Assembly: GCA_905181705.1 (NCBI GenBank)
Contig: CAJIYP010000001.1
Span: 186,001 to 250,000, forward strand
Direction of reading: 5' to 3'
Origin: Cryomorphaceae bacterium BACL29 MAG-121220-bin8
GTDB lineage: Bacteria; Bacteroidota; Bacteroidia; Flavobacteriales; Flavobacteriaceae
DNA: 64,000 bases
Shown: positions 7,399 to 12,940 of the stretch, piece by piece
Layout: each line of letters begins with the position of its first letter
How positions within the stretch are numbered: position 1 is the first letter of the stretch
The notes under the pieces: generated by a model
Seen by the model: the letters and a program-made list of their open reading frames with translations, nothing else
Databases searched by the model: none
Told to the model about the DNA's origin: nothing
Program-made: the position numbers and the translations under genes

Positions 7399-7530
7399 TT
7401 ATATATCATTTGCGAATAGTTTAAATCTAACTAAGCATGATAAGTTGATTCTTAACCTATTTGCTTCTGCTTGTAATTTTGCTTTGTCTTCTTTGTTTGT
7501 TTTGAAAATAATTACATCATTGTAATCCAT
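7399..7530 (-). CDS. 43-residue ribbon-helix-helix-like protein
   Basis: A small ORF that reads MDYNDVIIFKTNKEDKAKLQ at its start. A beta-strand (VIIFKTN) followed by two helices (EDKAKLQAEANRLR, LSCLVRFKLFAND) is the layout of MetJ/Arc-type DNA-binding subunits or the N-terminus of mobilisation proteins. It lies 14 nt upstream of the phage-like gene. A perfect palindrome lies 18 nt upstream of its ATG, as expected for an autorepressor. The assignment rests on pattern only. Confidence 0.55.
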   Translation of the reverse strand: MDYNDVIIFKTNKEDKAKLQAEANRLRINLSCLVRFKLFANDI

Positions 7531-7548
7531 ATCTATAAAATTTAAGGG

Positions 7549-7576
7549 TTGTATATACAAGACCATCCTGTATATA
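7549..7576 (-). promoter_or_regulatory. candidate operator: TTGTATATACAA plus a second TGTATATA
   Basis: A perfect 12-bp palindrome TTGTATATACAA (7549-7560) just upstream of the RHH-like gene. Its half TGTATATA recurs at 7569-7576, 19 bp on. Ribbon-helix-helix repressors commonly bind such paired short repeats at their own promoters. Binding is inferred. Confidence 0.45.
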
Positions 7577-7627
7577 ATTGTACTGGTTAGAGTATTCTTT
7601 TTGAAGTATTTGGAGTTAAACTAACTA

Positions 7628-7670
7628 TTAGAAGTTGCTGAATTAAAAGAAGAAGATATGCCTATGGTTT
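7628..7670 (+). repeat. 43-nt repeat, copy A (partner 8061-8103)
   Basis: Identical to 8061-8103 at 40 of 43 positions. Read on the plus strand it encodes LEVAELKEEDMPMV, with the other copy giving LEVAELTEKDMPMV. One of the three differences is synonymous. The pair looks like duplicated gene fragments flanking the small membrane gene 7708-7968. Confidence 0.75.
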
Positions 7671-7707
7671 TTTTTACTATATTTAATATGCACTAAATCA
7701 ATTAATT

Positions 7708-7968
7708 ATGGATAAATTTCAAATATATCAAGAAAGAAAGTATAATACATCTACTGGATGGTTGTTGTTTCTTTTATTAGGATGGTCATATGGTTCTATG
7801 GATAGTATGGCAAAACAAATATTTTATTATATCACTTTAGGCGGTTTTGGATTGTGGACATTATATAGATTATTCACTTTGGGTGGAGCAATGAAAAAAT
7901 ACAATAAAAAAATTGCAATTGGTTTAGGATTTGAAAACAAAGAACTTCTACAATTAGGATTAATATAA
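7708..7968 (+). CDS. small TM2-like membrane protein
   Basis: An 86-residue protein with two hydrophobic segments (about 18-33, GWLLFLLLGWSYGSM; and 40-60, FYYITLGGFGLWTLYRLF) separated by a short turn, and a charged tail KKYNKKIAIGLGF. The layout resembles TM2-domain proteins, whose role in bacteria is unknown. It is flanked on both sides by the 43-nt repeat (7628-7670, 8061-8103) and is read opposite to its neighbours. The family name is tentative. Confidence 0.65.
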   Translation: MDKFQIYQERKYNTSTGWLLFLLLGWSYGSMDSMAKQIFYYITLGGFGLWTLYRLFTLGGAMKKYNKKIAIGLGFENKELLQLGLI

Positions 7969-8060
7969 TCATCTAAACTTCAATACAACTGCACCATTTA
8001 ATAGCATGTGGTTTTTGTATAGTACTGGACGATTATGCTTGTTTAACCTACTTACGAGGT

Positions 8061-8103
8061 TTAGAAGTTGCTGAATTGACAGAAAAAGATATGCCTATGG
8101 TTT
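8061..8103 (+). repeat. 43-nt repeat, copy B (partner 7628-7670)
   Basis: The second copy of the repeat coding LEVAELTEKDMPMV. The preceding codons read YLRG, and a shorter related piece (TACTTACAAGGATTAGAAGT) occurs at 10852-10871. It ends inside the stop codon of the lipoprotein gene on the other strand. Confidence 0.75.
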
Positions 8104-8593
8104 ATTGCTTAACACCATCTACATAGTTTACTGTTCTACTTAATTCTCCTGACTCAAAATATTCCTTTAATTCTCCTTGCATTACACTATTTACATAGTT
8201 TACTATAGATTTTAATTCTCCTGACTCATAATAAACCTTACCTTCTCCTTGTCTTAAATCATCTATAAAGTTTACTGTAGATGCTAATTCTCCTGACTCA
8301 TAATAAAACTTAGCTTCTCCTTGTTTTAAACCATCTACATAGTTTACTGCATATTCTAATTCTCCTGACCTATAATATGCCTTCAATTCTCCTTGTTGTA
8401 AACCATCTACATAGTTAACTGTAGTCCATAATTCTCCTGGCTTCCAATACATCTTTTCTTCTCCTTGCCTTAAATCATCTACAAAGTTTACTGTACTTAG
8501 TAATTCTCCTGACTTATAATAAGTTTTTCTTACTTCTCCATTTTGACAAGAAACAAGTGAAATGAACAGTAATAGTAGAATTAGTTTTCTCAT
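8102..8593 (-). CDS. MORN/YwqK-type repeat lipoprotein
   Basis: A 163-residue lipoprotein with signal peptide MRKLILLLLFISLVSC and lipobox LVSC. The rest is six near-identical 24-residue units of the form KxYYxSGEL..TVNYVDGLxQGE, a MORN-type pattern found in the YwqK family. The sixth unit is cut at VDGVKQ. YwqK proteins are sometimes annotated as antitoxins, and nothing here supports a toxin partner. The start overlaps the DUF2911 stop by 4 nt, so it is the last gene of the small-protein operon. Copy number may vary through recombination. Confidence 0.85.
   Translation of the reverse strand: MRKLILLLLFISLVSCQNGEVRKTYYKSGELLSTVNFVDDLRQGEEKMYWKPGELWTTVNYVDGLQQGELKAYYRSGELEYAVNYVDGLKQGEAKFYYESGELASTVNFIDDLRQGEGKVYYESGELKSIVNYVNSVMQGELKEYFESGELSRTVNYVDGVKQ
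8105..8536. repeat. six tandem 72-bp coding repeats
   Basis: The word TAATTCTCCTG recurs at 72-bp steps (from 8141, 8213, 8285, 8357, 8429 and 8501), each unit encoding one 24-residue MORN-like repeat. There are no spacers and units are in frame, so this is a coding minisatellite. Confidence 0.88.
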
Positions 8594-9111
8594 TTATTTA
8601 TAATCTTGAAAGGAATGTCAAATCTCATATATTCCCATCCAAAATGAATTTGTGGTTGTTCATCTTTATTTGAAAATACTATAGAGAAAGCTTCCAAAGA
8701 CTCTTTTACTTTTCTTTTTGGGACATTAAAGCGTAAAACATCCATTTCAGAGCTGTATGCATTAGCTCCCCCAAACATTTTTGTTGAAGAACTAATTATA
8801 AAAGTAATTTCTTTTTCCTCTAAATAAGTGAAAATCTTATATTTTCCTTTAGGAACAATAATATTATTAATTTCAATATCAACATTTAAAAGTAGTTCAT
8901 TCGCTTCATTAGCTCCAGTTCTCCAAATCTTATTTAATTTAAGTATATCGTTTAAAACTCTTCCTTTTAGTTGAGGTCTACTATAAGTAATAGTTGCTAC
9001 TTCATTTTGACGTGAAAAATGCGCTTTGTCCATTGGACTTTGATCTAGCTCAGGAAAATTTTGAGAGTGTAATAAAAAAGGAAACAGTAATAGTAAAATT
9101 ATTTTTTTCAT
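8590..9111 (-). CDS. DUF2911 domain secreted protein
   Basis: A 173-residue protein with signal peptide MKKIILLLLFPFLLHSQ, so periplasmic or exported. The mature part shows DUF2911 features as I remember them: DQSPMDKAHF, TYSRPQLKGR, IWRTGANEANEL, KGKYKIFTYL and a C-terminal beta-rich segment. The function is unknown; the family is frequent in Bacteroidota. It overlaps the lipoprotein gene by ATGA and follows the 40-residue membrane protein by 14 nt. Confidence 0.87.
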   Translation of the reverse strand: MKKIILLLLFPFLLHSQNFPELDQSPMDKAHFSRQNEVATITYSRPQLKGRVLNDILKLNKIWRTGANEANELLLNVDIEINNIIVPKGKYKIFTYLEEKEITFIISSSTKMFGGANAYSSEMDVLRFNVPKRKVKESLEAFSIVFSNKDEQPQIHFGWEYMRFDIPFKIINK

Positions 9112-9125
9112 AAACTATGATTTAT

Positions 9126-9248
9126 TTAAATCCAAAATCCATAATAAATTACAGCACCAGCAATTATTGTTACAGCAATTACAAACAGAACTCCTAACAG
9201 ATTAGATTCTTTTGTTTTTTTATTATAAATAAAATCTTTTAGTTTCAT
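9126..9248 (-). CDS. 40-residue single-TM protein
   Basis: Begins MKLKDFIYNKKTKESNLLG, followed by one strongly hydrophobic helix VLFVIAVTIIAGAVIYYGFW. A basic N-terminus followed by a helix suggests a cytoplasmic tail and a C-terminus out. Its ATG overlaps the TGA of an upstream 8-codon ORF (ATGA), which suggests translational coupling. Unrecognised family. Confidence 0.65.
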   Translation of the reverse strand: MKLKDFIYNKKTKESNLLGVLFVIAVTIIAGAVIYYGFWI

Positions 9249-9271
9249 AATAGTAGAATTAGTTTTTTCAT
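9245..9271 (-). CDS. 8-residue micro-ORF MKKLILLL
   Basis: ATG to TGA encodes MKKLILLL, the same DNA that starts the lipoprotein at 8593. Its ATG overlaps the stop of the 51-residue gene and its stop overlaps the start of the 40-residue gene, both as ATGA. It may be a coupling relay or simply the relic of a duplicated signal peptide. Confidence 0.4.
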   Translation of the reverse strand: MKKLILLL

Positions 9272-9423
9272 TTTTTTAATTTTCTTTTAATTAGCTCAAA
9301 TAAACCTAATACTATAATTACTGCAATAACTCGTTCAAGTAATCCTAGCCCTAATCTTCTCCCGCCAAATACTACTAGACCAATCAATAGAAAACTTATA
9401 ATACTGGATGTAGTTTTTTTCAT
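9268..9423 (-). CDS. 51-residue two-helix membrane protein
   Basis: Starts MKKTTSSIISFLLIGLVVFG, then GRRLGLGLLERVIAVIIVLG and a basic tail FELIKRKLKK. Two short hydrophobic segments are separated by a Gly-Arg turn. It starts 3 nt after the 32-residue gene, and its stop overlaps the micro-ORF start. The leader shares an exact 22-nt repeat with the DUF2911 start. Unrecognised. Confidence 0.65.
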   Translation of the reverse strand: MKKTTSSIISFLLIGLVVFGGRRLGLGLLERVIAVIIVLGLFELIKRKLKK

Positions 9424-9426
9424 AAA

Positions 9427-9525
9427 CTATGATTTGTCTGAGATGAATTTAATGTAGACGATGCAAATAGCAATGATAATTCCACAAATAATAATTACTT
9501 TATTGACCCAGCTAATATTTTTCAT
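9427..9525 (-). CDS. 32-residue single-TM protein
   Basis: Begins MKNISWVNKVIIICGIIIAI and continues CIVYIKFISDKS: one hydrophobic helix with short polar ends. Its ATG overlaps the stop of a 7-codon ORF (MKKLIIL) by ATGA, repeating the arrangement seen before the 40-residue gene. It is the first substantial gene of the operon. Confidence 0.58.
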   Translation of the reverse strand: MKNISWVNKVIIICGIIIAICIVYIKFISDKS

Positions 9526-9545
9526 AGTATAATTAGTTTTTTCAT
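9522..9545 (-). CDS. 7-residue micro-ORF MKKLIIL
   Basis: ATG to TGA encodes MKKLIIL and overlaps the 32-residue gene start by ATGA. It is a shortened copy of the repeat at 9248-9271. Whether it is translated is unknown. Confidence 0.35.
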   Translation of the reverse strand: MKKLIIL

Positions 9546-9697
9546 AATAAGTTATTTTATTCTAATATAACAATTATCTAAACCTTATTAATCTTCTCCC
9601 TTTATATAGGACTATGTTGTTGTATAAGTACAGGTCTATTGTAGCTGGTTATTATAGCTTGTCTTGGGCATTTAATTTGAATTATCATTATATTTAG

Positions 9698-9868
9698 GTT
9701 ACGGGGAAAAAACTTAAAGTCTGGGAAGTAATTTCTGGTATTGCACTTATAAGTGGTTTTATTTATTGTATTGTAAATCAAAATTGGAGTGATGCGGTTC
9801 TAATAGCTGCTTTATTTTTTATTTTTCATATTATGCCTAAATATTTAGACAAAAGGAATAAATTATAG
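9698..9868 (+). pseudogene. start-less two-helix membrane protein remnant
   Basis: An open frame of 56 codons after a stop, with two hydrophobic segments (EVISGIALISGFIYCIV and AVLIAALFFIFHIM) and a basic tail YLDKRNKL. No ATG, GTG or TTG lies before the first helix, so the original start is missing. It ends next to a piece of the start repeat (9867-9881). The remaining part of 9546-9883 contains only AT-rich sequence and a weak GTATAAGTACAGG repeat relative to 8010-8030. Confidence 0.4.
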
Positions 9869-9883
9869 TTTATGAAAAAGTTT

Positions 9884-10690
9884 TTAGTCAAATAATAATC
9901 TACAATCTGGTTTAGAATGTCTATTTGGTTGATCAAGACCTAATACAGGATAATTTTTTGATGATTTTTTCACTGGTTCTTTTACATGTTTTTTATTCAT
10001 AAATGTAATTTCTACAGTTGAAGGAAAATTATTTTCTTTTATAAGCTTTCCATAATTATTTCCATGGATATGAACGATGTAATATTTAGATAAAAGTTCT
10101 TTTATCAAATAATTAAAGTCCTCTGAAAATTGATCAATTTTATGAAACTCAATTGCTAATCCTACAAAATTTAGTTCAGAATTTATTAATGATTTCAAAA
10201 CATCATATTCGCAAGTTTCAATATCCATTTTTAAAAAAATATTTTTAGAATCTGTTGAAATAATTTTAAAAGTATCTTCAATAGTTATACAATTTTTTTC
10301 ATTTTTTGTACTAATTTTTTTTTTAAAATAAATTTTCTTTTCTCCAAAAAAATTATAATAATCCGGTATTATAAAAATTCCAGAGAATTCTTTTACAAAT
10401 CTTTTTTTATCAAATAGCAATAATCTCAAAAAACTTAAAATCAAAGATTTTAATGTAAAAACAACAAGAGAGAAAAAATTAACTGAATGATCGTAGCAAT
10501 GTATATTTGCATTTGGATTTTTTTTTGAAAAATCTTTTTCAAAGGACCAATCCTTATTTATTCCGTATGATAACAAACCATCACATAATTTAAAAATTGT
10601 TTTTGGGACAACATAGCCACCGTCATTTGCCCTTCCAATTCTAACTAAATCATTTGATTCTATTGGTCTTAGATTTCTAGTGTAGATCAT
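9884..10690 (-). CDS. FkbM-type SAM-dependent methyltransferase
   Basis: A 268-residue cytoplasmic protein. RIGRANDGGYVVP near the start, LSYGINKDWSFEKDF, IFLKMDIETCEYDVLKSL (about 175) and VGLAIEFHKID match the FkbM/Methyltransf_21-like pattern seen in surface-polysaccharide and glycan clusters. A central segment rich in Phe, Leu and Lys (about 75-115) is less conserved. No glycan genes are beside it, and it stands alone in the accessory block, so the substrate is unknown. The last residues include a basic and proline-rich tail. Confidence 0.78.
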   Translation of the reverse strand: MIYTRNLRPIESNDLVRIGRANDGGYVVPKTIFKLCDGLLSYGINKDWSFEKDFSKKNPNANIHCYDHSVNFFSLVVFTLKSLILSFLRLLLFDKKRFVKEFSGIFIIPDYYNFFGEKKIYFKKKISTKNEKNCITIEDTFKIISTDSKNIFLKMDIETCEYDVLKSLINSELNFVGLAIEFHKIDQFSEDFNYLIKELLSKYYIVHIHGNNYGKLIKENNFPSTVEITFMNKKHVKEPVKKSSKNYPVLGLDQPNRHSKPDCRLLFD

Positions 10691-10780
10691 AATCCAATTT
10701 ACTAATTATTTATTTTGGTATAAAGGAATTCAAAATATTAAATATTAACGAGTAAAACAAGTTATAATAGCTTGAATCTT

Positions 10781-10822
10781 TTAATTGGAAAGGAAAAGGT
10801 CTCCACTTCAAATCTGGACATT
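10781..10822 (+). other. degenerate 3' half of tRNA-Thr (possible attachment-site remnant)
   Basis: Aligns without gaps to 6845-6886 of tRNA-Thr(GGT) at 32 of 42 positions, covering the anticodon loop (TTGGAAA against TTGGTAA), AGGTCT, the T loop TTCAAATCT and ACATT. The anticodon stem is broken by two mismatches, but four of five T-stem pairs are kept by compensating changes. It is not a functional tRNA. Confidence 0.6.
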
Positions 10823-10877
10823 TACAATCGAAAAACCACCCTTTTTTAATTTACTTACAAGGATTAGAAGTTACGTT

Positions 10878-11450
10878 TTAACTTAAATCTCTTTTTATGT
10901 CTTTTTCAACAATTTTCAAATATTTTTCTCTTTTATTTTTTGAAACAAATGGAACTGACCAAAACTGCTTAGTCTTAGTAAACAACGAAAGTCTCCAGCC
11001 AAATACGAAAGTATATACACCCATAACTAATCTTAATTTTACAGAATTTAAGTACAGGGTCAGTACAGGTAAAGCAGGTGCTCCGTGTGTCACATAAGTT
11101 CTTACTTTTTTGTTTTTAAGAAATGGTCTTGGGTATGCGTATAGTTTTGTTATGTTGACAAATTCGTAAGCAAATCCAGGCTCAAAAACTTCATCAAAAA
11201 ATATTTCCATTCTTGGAGTTAATCTAAACCACCATACGGGAGATATAAAATAAATTCGTTCACACCAAGTAACTAGATCTTGGTATTTTTTAATCAAATT
11301 AGTTCTTGGCCTTGAAAAACTATCACGGTATAAATCTATAATTTCAATTTCTTCATTATTTTTTGATAATTCCTTTGTAATTGTTTTAAAAATTCCACTG
11401 TAGCAAAATGAATCTTTGTTTGGGTGACCAATTATAATTAGGTTTTTCAT
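10878..11450 (-). CDS. flavodoxin-fold NAD(P)H oxidoreductase
   Basis: A 190-residue protein of the Flavodoxin_2 (NQO-like) family. The N-terminal FMN loop IIGHPNKDSFCYSG, the central ISPVWWFRLTPRMEIFFDEVF and THGAPA are characteristic. These flavoenzymes reduce quinones or other acceptors with NAD(P)H in the cytoplasm. The middle region has an insertion ([18 protein letters not shown]) different from classical quinone reductases. It is divergent from the 42-residue/SRPBCC/CIA30 set. The physiological substrate is unknown. Confidence 0.86.
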   Translation of the reverse strand: MKNLIIIGHPNKDSFCYSGIFKTITKELSKNNEEIEIIDLYRDSFSRPRTNLIKKYQDLVTWCERIYFISPVWWFRLTPRMEIFFDEVFEPGFAYEFVNITKLYAYPRPFLKNKKVRTYVTHGAPALPVLTLYLNSVKLRLVMGVYTFVFGWRLSLFTKTKQFWSVPFVSKNKREKYLKIVEKDIKRDLS

Positions 11451-11611
11451 TTATAAATTTTAAAAATTCAAATTTAGCTTTTTATTTTTTTAGAGATTGC
11501 ACTTATATGCATATAAATTTCCAAATTAATAATCCAAAAATTTTGCATTATAGACATATTGATTCAAACATATTTTTTATTTTTATTTACATTAATTTTA
11601 ACAATATTAAA

Positions 11612-11740
11612 ATGTCATTATTTGATTTATCCCACTTTAAAGAAAATTGTCCAGTTGAGGCTAGAAATTATTTTAAAGAAATTTTAAATAAACTAGAAAG
11701 CATAGAAAGAAGATTAGATAGTTTAGAAAAGAAATCTTAA
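11612..11740 (+). CDS. 42-residue coiled-coil protein
   Basis: MSLFDLSHFKENCPVEARNY is followed by a heptad-like helix ILNKLESIERRLDSLEKK. The frame is open further upstream, but those codons are AT-rich low-complexity sequence, so this ATG is preferred. It lies 20 nt before the SRPBCC gene and is probably cotranscribed with it. Unrecognised; no catalytic motif. Confidence 0.55.
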   Translation: MSLFDLSHFKENCPVEARNYFKEILNKLESIERRLDSLEKKS

Positions 11741-11760
11741 AAAATTTTAAAAATTAATTT

Positions 11761-12261
11761 GTGAATAAAACCTGGCCAATTTCACATGTAATGAGAATAG
11801 ATGCCCCCATAGAAGACTTATGGTCTTTGATTACAAAACCTGGAAATTTGAATTTATTTCATCCGTTTTGTAAATCAAATGAAGTTACTAAATGGGTTGG
11901 AGTTGGATCTAAAGATGTATTGACATATCTTAACGGAATGACCTTTTTTAGAGATTTTATCGATTGGGAAAACAAAAAAGGTTACACTTTGCTAATTGGA
12001 AGGAAAAATGGACAAAAATCTAAAGTAGAGTGGAAAATAAATTCTTTAGATAATGAAATATTTTTATCAATTACAGTGTATCCCCATTTATTAAATTCAT
12101 TTCCAAGATTTATCACATATTTACCTTACAGTCTATTAATTAAACCTAAATTAAAAAAATATTTAAATTCTGTAATTAGTGGAATTAATTGGTATTTAGT
12201 TAATAAAAGACCAGTTCCAAAAAATCATTTTGGTAAACATGCTTGGTTTTCAAAATTTTAA
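11761..12261 (+). CDS. SRPBCC (START/polyketide-cyclase-like) protein
   Basis: A 166-residue protein starting at GTG. HVMRIDAPIEDLWSLITKPGNLNLFHPF is the typical first strand and helix of SRPBCC lipid- or ligand-binding folds, and WKINSLDNEIFLSITVYP provides later strands. A C-terminal hydrophobic stretch (FITYLPYSLLIKPKLKKYL) is followed by the helix that closes the cavity. The ligand is unknown. It is 5 nt upstream of the CIA30 gene, forming an operon. Confidence 0.82.
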   Translation: MNKTWPISHVMRIDAPIEDLWSLITKPGNLNLFHPFCKSNEVTKWVGVGSKDVLTYLNGMTFFRDFIDWENKKGYTLLIGRKNGQKSKVEWKINSLDNEIFLSITVYPHLLNSFPRFITYLPYSLLIKPKLKKYLNSVISGINWYLVNKRPVPKNHFGKHAWFSKF

Positions 12262-12266
12262 TATTT

Positions 12267-12812
12267 ATGAAAAATTATTTTTTTATTTTGTTCTTTAATT
12301 GTTTGATTTTATTTTCTCAAGATGTAGATATTATTAATCCTTCAATGGAAATAGGTATTACAAATTGGAGAATGGTTAATGATAATGTAATGGGTGGAAT
12401 TTCTTCCTCTGAGATGTATATTAATAATGAAAAAAATTTACTTTTCATTGGCAAGGTGTCGTTGGATAATAATGGCGGATTTGCTTCTTGTAGAATGAGT
12501 ATAGAAAAAGGTACTTTAGAAGGTGTTAAGTCATTTAAAATAAGATTGAAAGGTGATGGTAAAACTTATAAATTTCGATTAAGTGAAGGTTACAGATCGG
12601 CTAATTACTCTGCAGATTTTGAAACTAAAAATGGAACTTGGATAGATATAGAAATTCCATTAAAAAAACTTCAACCAACTTTTATGGGTTATTATTCTCG
12701 TTCATCTCCAAAAATTAAAATTGAAAACATGAGATTGATAGGTTTTCAAATTTCAGATAAACAAGAAGGGAATTTTGATTTAGAAATAATGTCAGTTAAG
12801 GGAATTTATTAA
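12267..12812 (+). CDS. CIA30-family protein with signal peptide
   Basis: The start is placed at the ATG giving MKNYFFILFFNCLILFSQD, a clear signal peptide, rather than at in-frame starts overlapping the SRPBCC gene. The mature domain is the CIA30 (complex I intermediate-associated protein 30) jelly roll: WRMVNDNVMGGISSS, GGFASCRM, FKIRLKGDGKTYKFRL, WIDIEIPL. In bacteria these domains probably bind carbohydrate or act outside complex I. The combination with SRPBCC and a flavoenzyme has no known pathway. Confidence 0.85.
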   Translation: MKNYFFILFFNCLILFSQDVDIINPSMEIGITNWRMVNDNVMGGISSSEMYINNEKNLLFIGKVSLDNNGGFASCRMSIEKGTLEGVKSFKIRLKGDGKTYKFRLSEGYRSANYSADFETKNGTWIDIEIPLKKLQPTFMGYYSRSSPKIKIENMRLIGFQISDKQEGNFDLEIMSVKGIY

Positions 12813-12899
12813 TCTTGAATTCTCTCAATTTTTTTTAAGAAATAATCCAATTATTAATTATACATTTACAATGTTGATTTCCCAATCAACGTGTATTAA

Positions 12900-12940
12900 A
12901 AGTTCAAGAGTTTTATGGTCATTATTCTTGAGCTTTTTTT
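12900..12940 (+). terminator. terminator of the SRPBCC-CIA30 operon
   Basis: AAGTTCAAGA pairs with TCTTGAGCTT (one wobble) across a 16-nt loop and is followed by a T tract. It overlaps the last codon of the convergent helicase gene. A separate smaller stem, GTTGATT/AATCAAC, lies at 12873-12890. Confidence 0.68.

Larger units (their letters stand above)
8565..9545 (-). repeat. dispersed start-region repeat (four copies of about 24-29 nt, plus a 22-nt repeat)
   Basis: The signal-peptide start MKKLILLL is encoded by near-identical DNA at 8565-8593, 9083-9111 (26 of 29 identical to the first), 9248-9271 (23 of 24) and, shorter, 9523-9545. Separately, a 22-nt segment TTTTTTTCATAAACTATGAT plus TT is exactly repeated at 9102-9123 and 9414-9435, covering a start codon and its leader. 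A 15-nt inverted piece of it occurs at 9867-9881. The operon seems built by duplication of gene starts. Confidence 0.8.

Noticed and set aside
7549-7576. Insertion-sequence terminal repeats
   Set aside because: No transposase gene or matching inverted end is present nearby; the palindrome is better explained as an operator.
8105-8536. CRISPR-like regular repeats
   Set aside because: The period is an exact multiple of three, there are no unique spacers, and the units encode a continuous MORN-like protein, so it is a coding repeat.
8102-8593. Toxin-antitoxin system based on the YwqK name
   Set aside because: No toxin-like neighbour is present; the gene encodes an exported lipoprotein in an operon with DUF2911 and small membrane proteins.
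9871-9894. Plus-strand micro-ORF MKKFLVK
   Set aside because: It is explained by an inverted piece of the start repeat, is followed by no coupled gene, and has no support as a coding unit.
10897-11097. Plus-strand ORF of 66 codons
   Set aside because: It lies entirely antisense to the flavodoxin-fold gene, whose motifs are clear; no domain is visible in the plus reading.
11507-11611. Longer N-terminus (35 residues) for the 42-residue coiled-coil protein
   Set aside because: These codons are low-complexity AT-rich sequence, rich in Ile, Asn and Phe, and look like a 5' leader.
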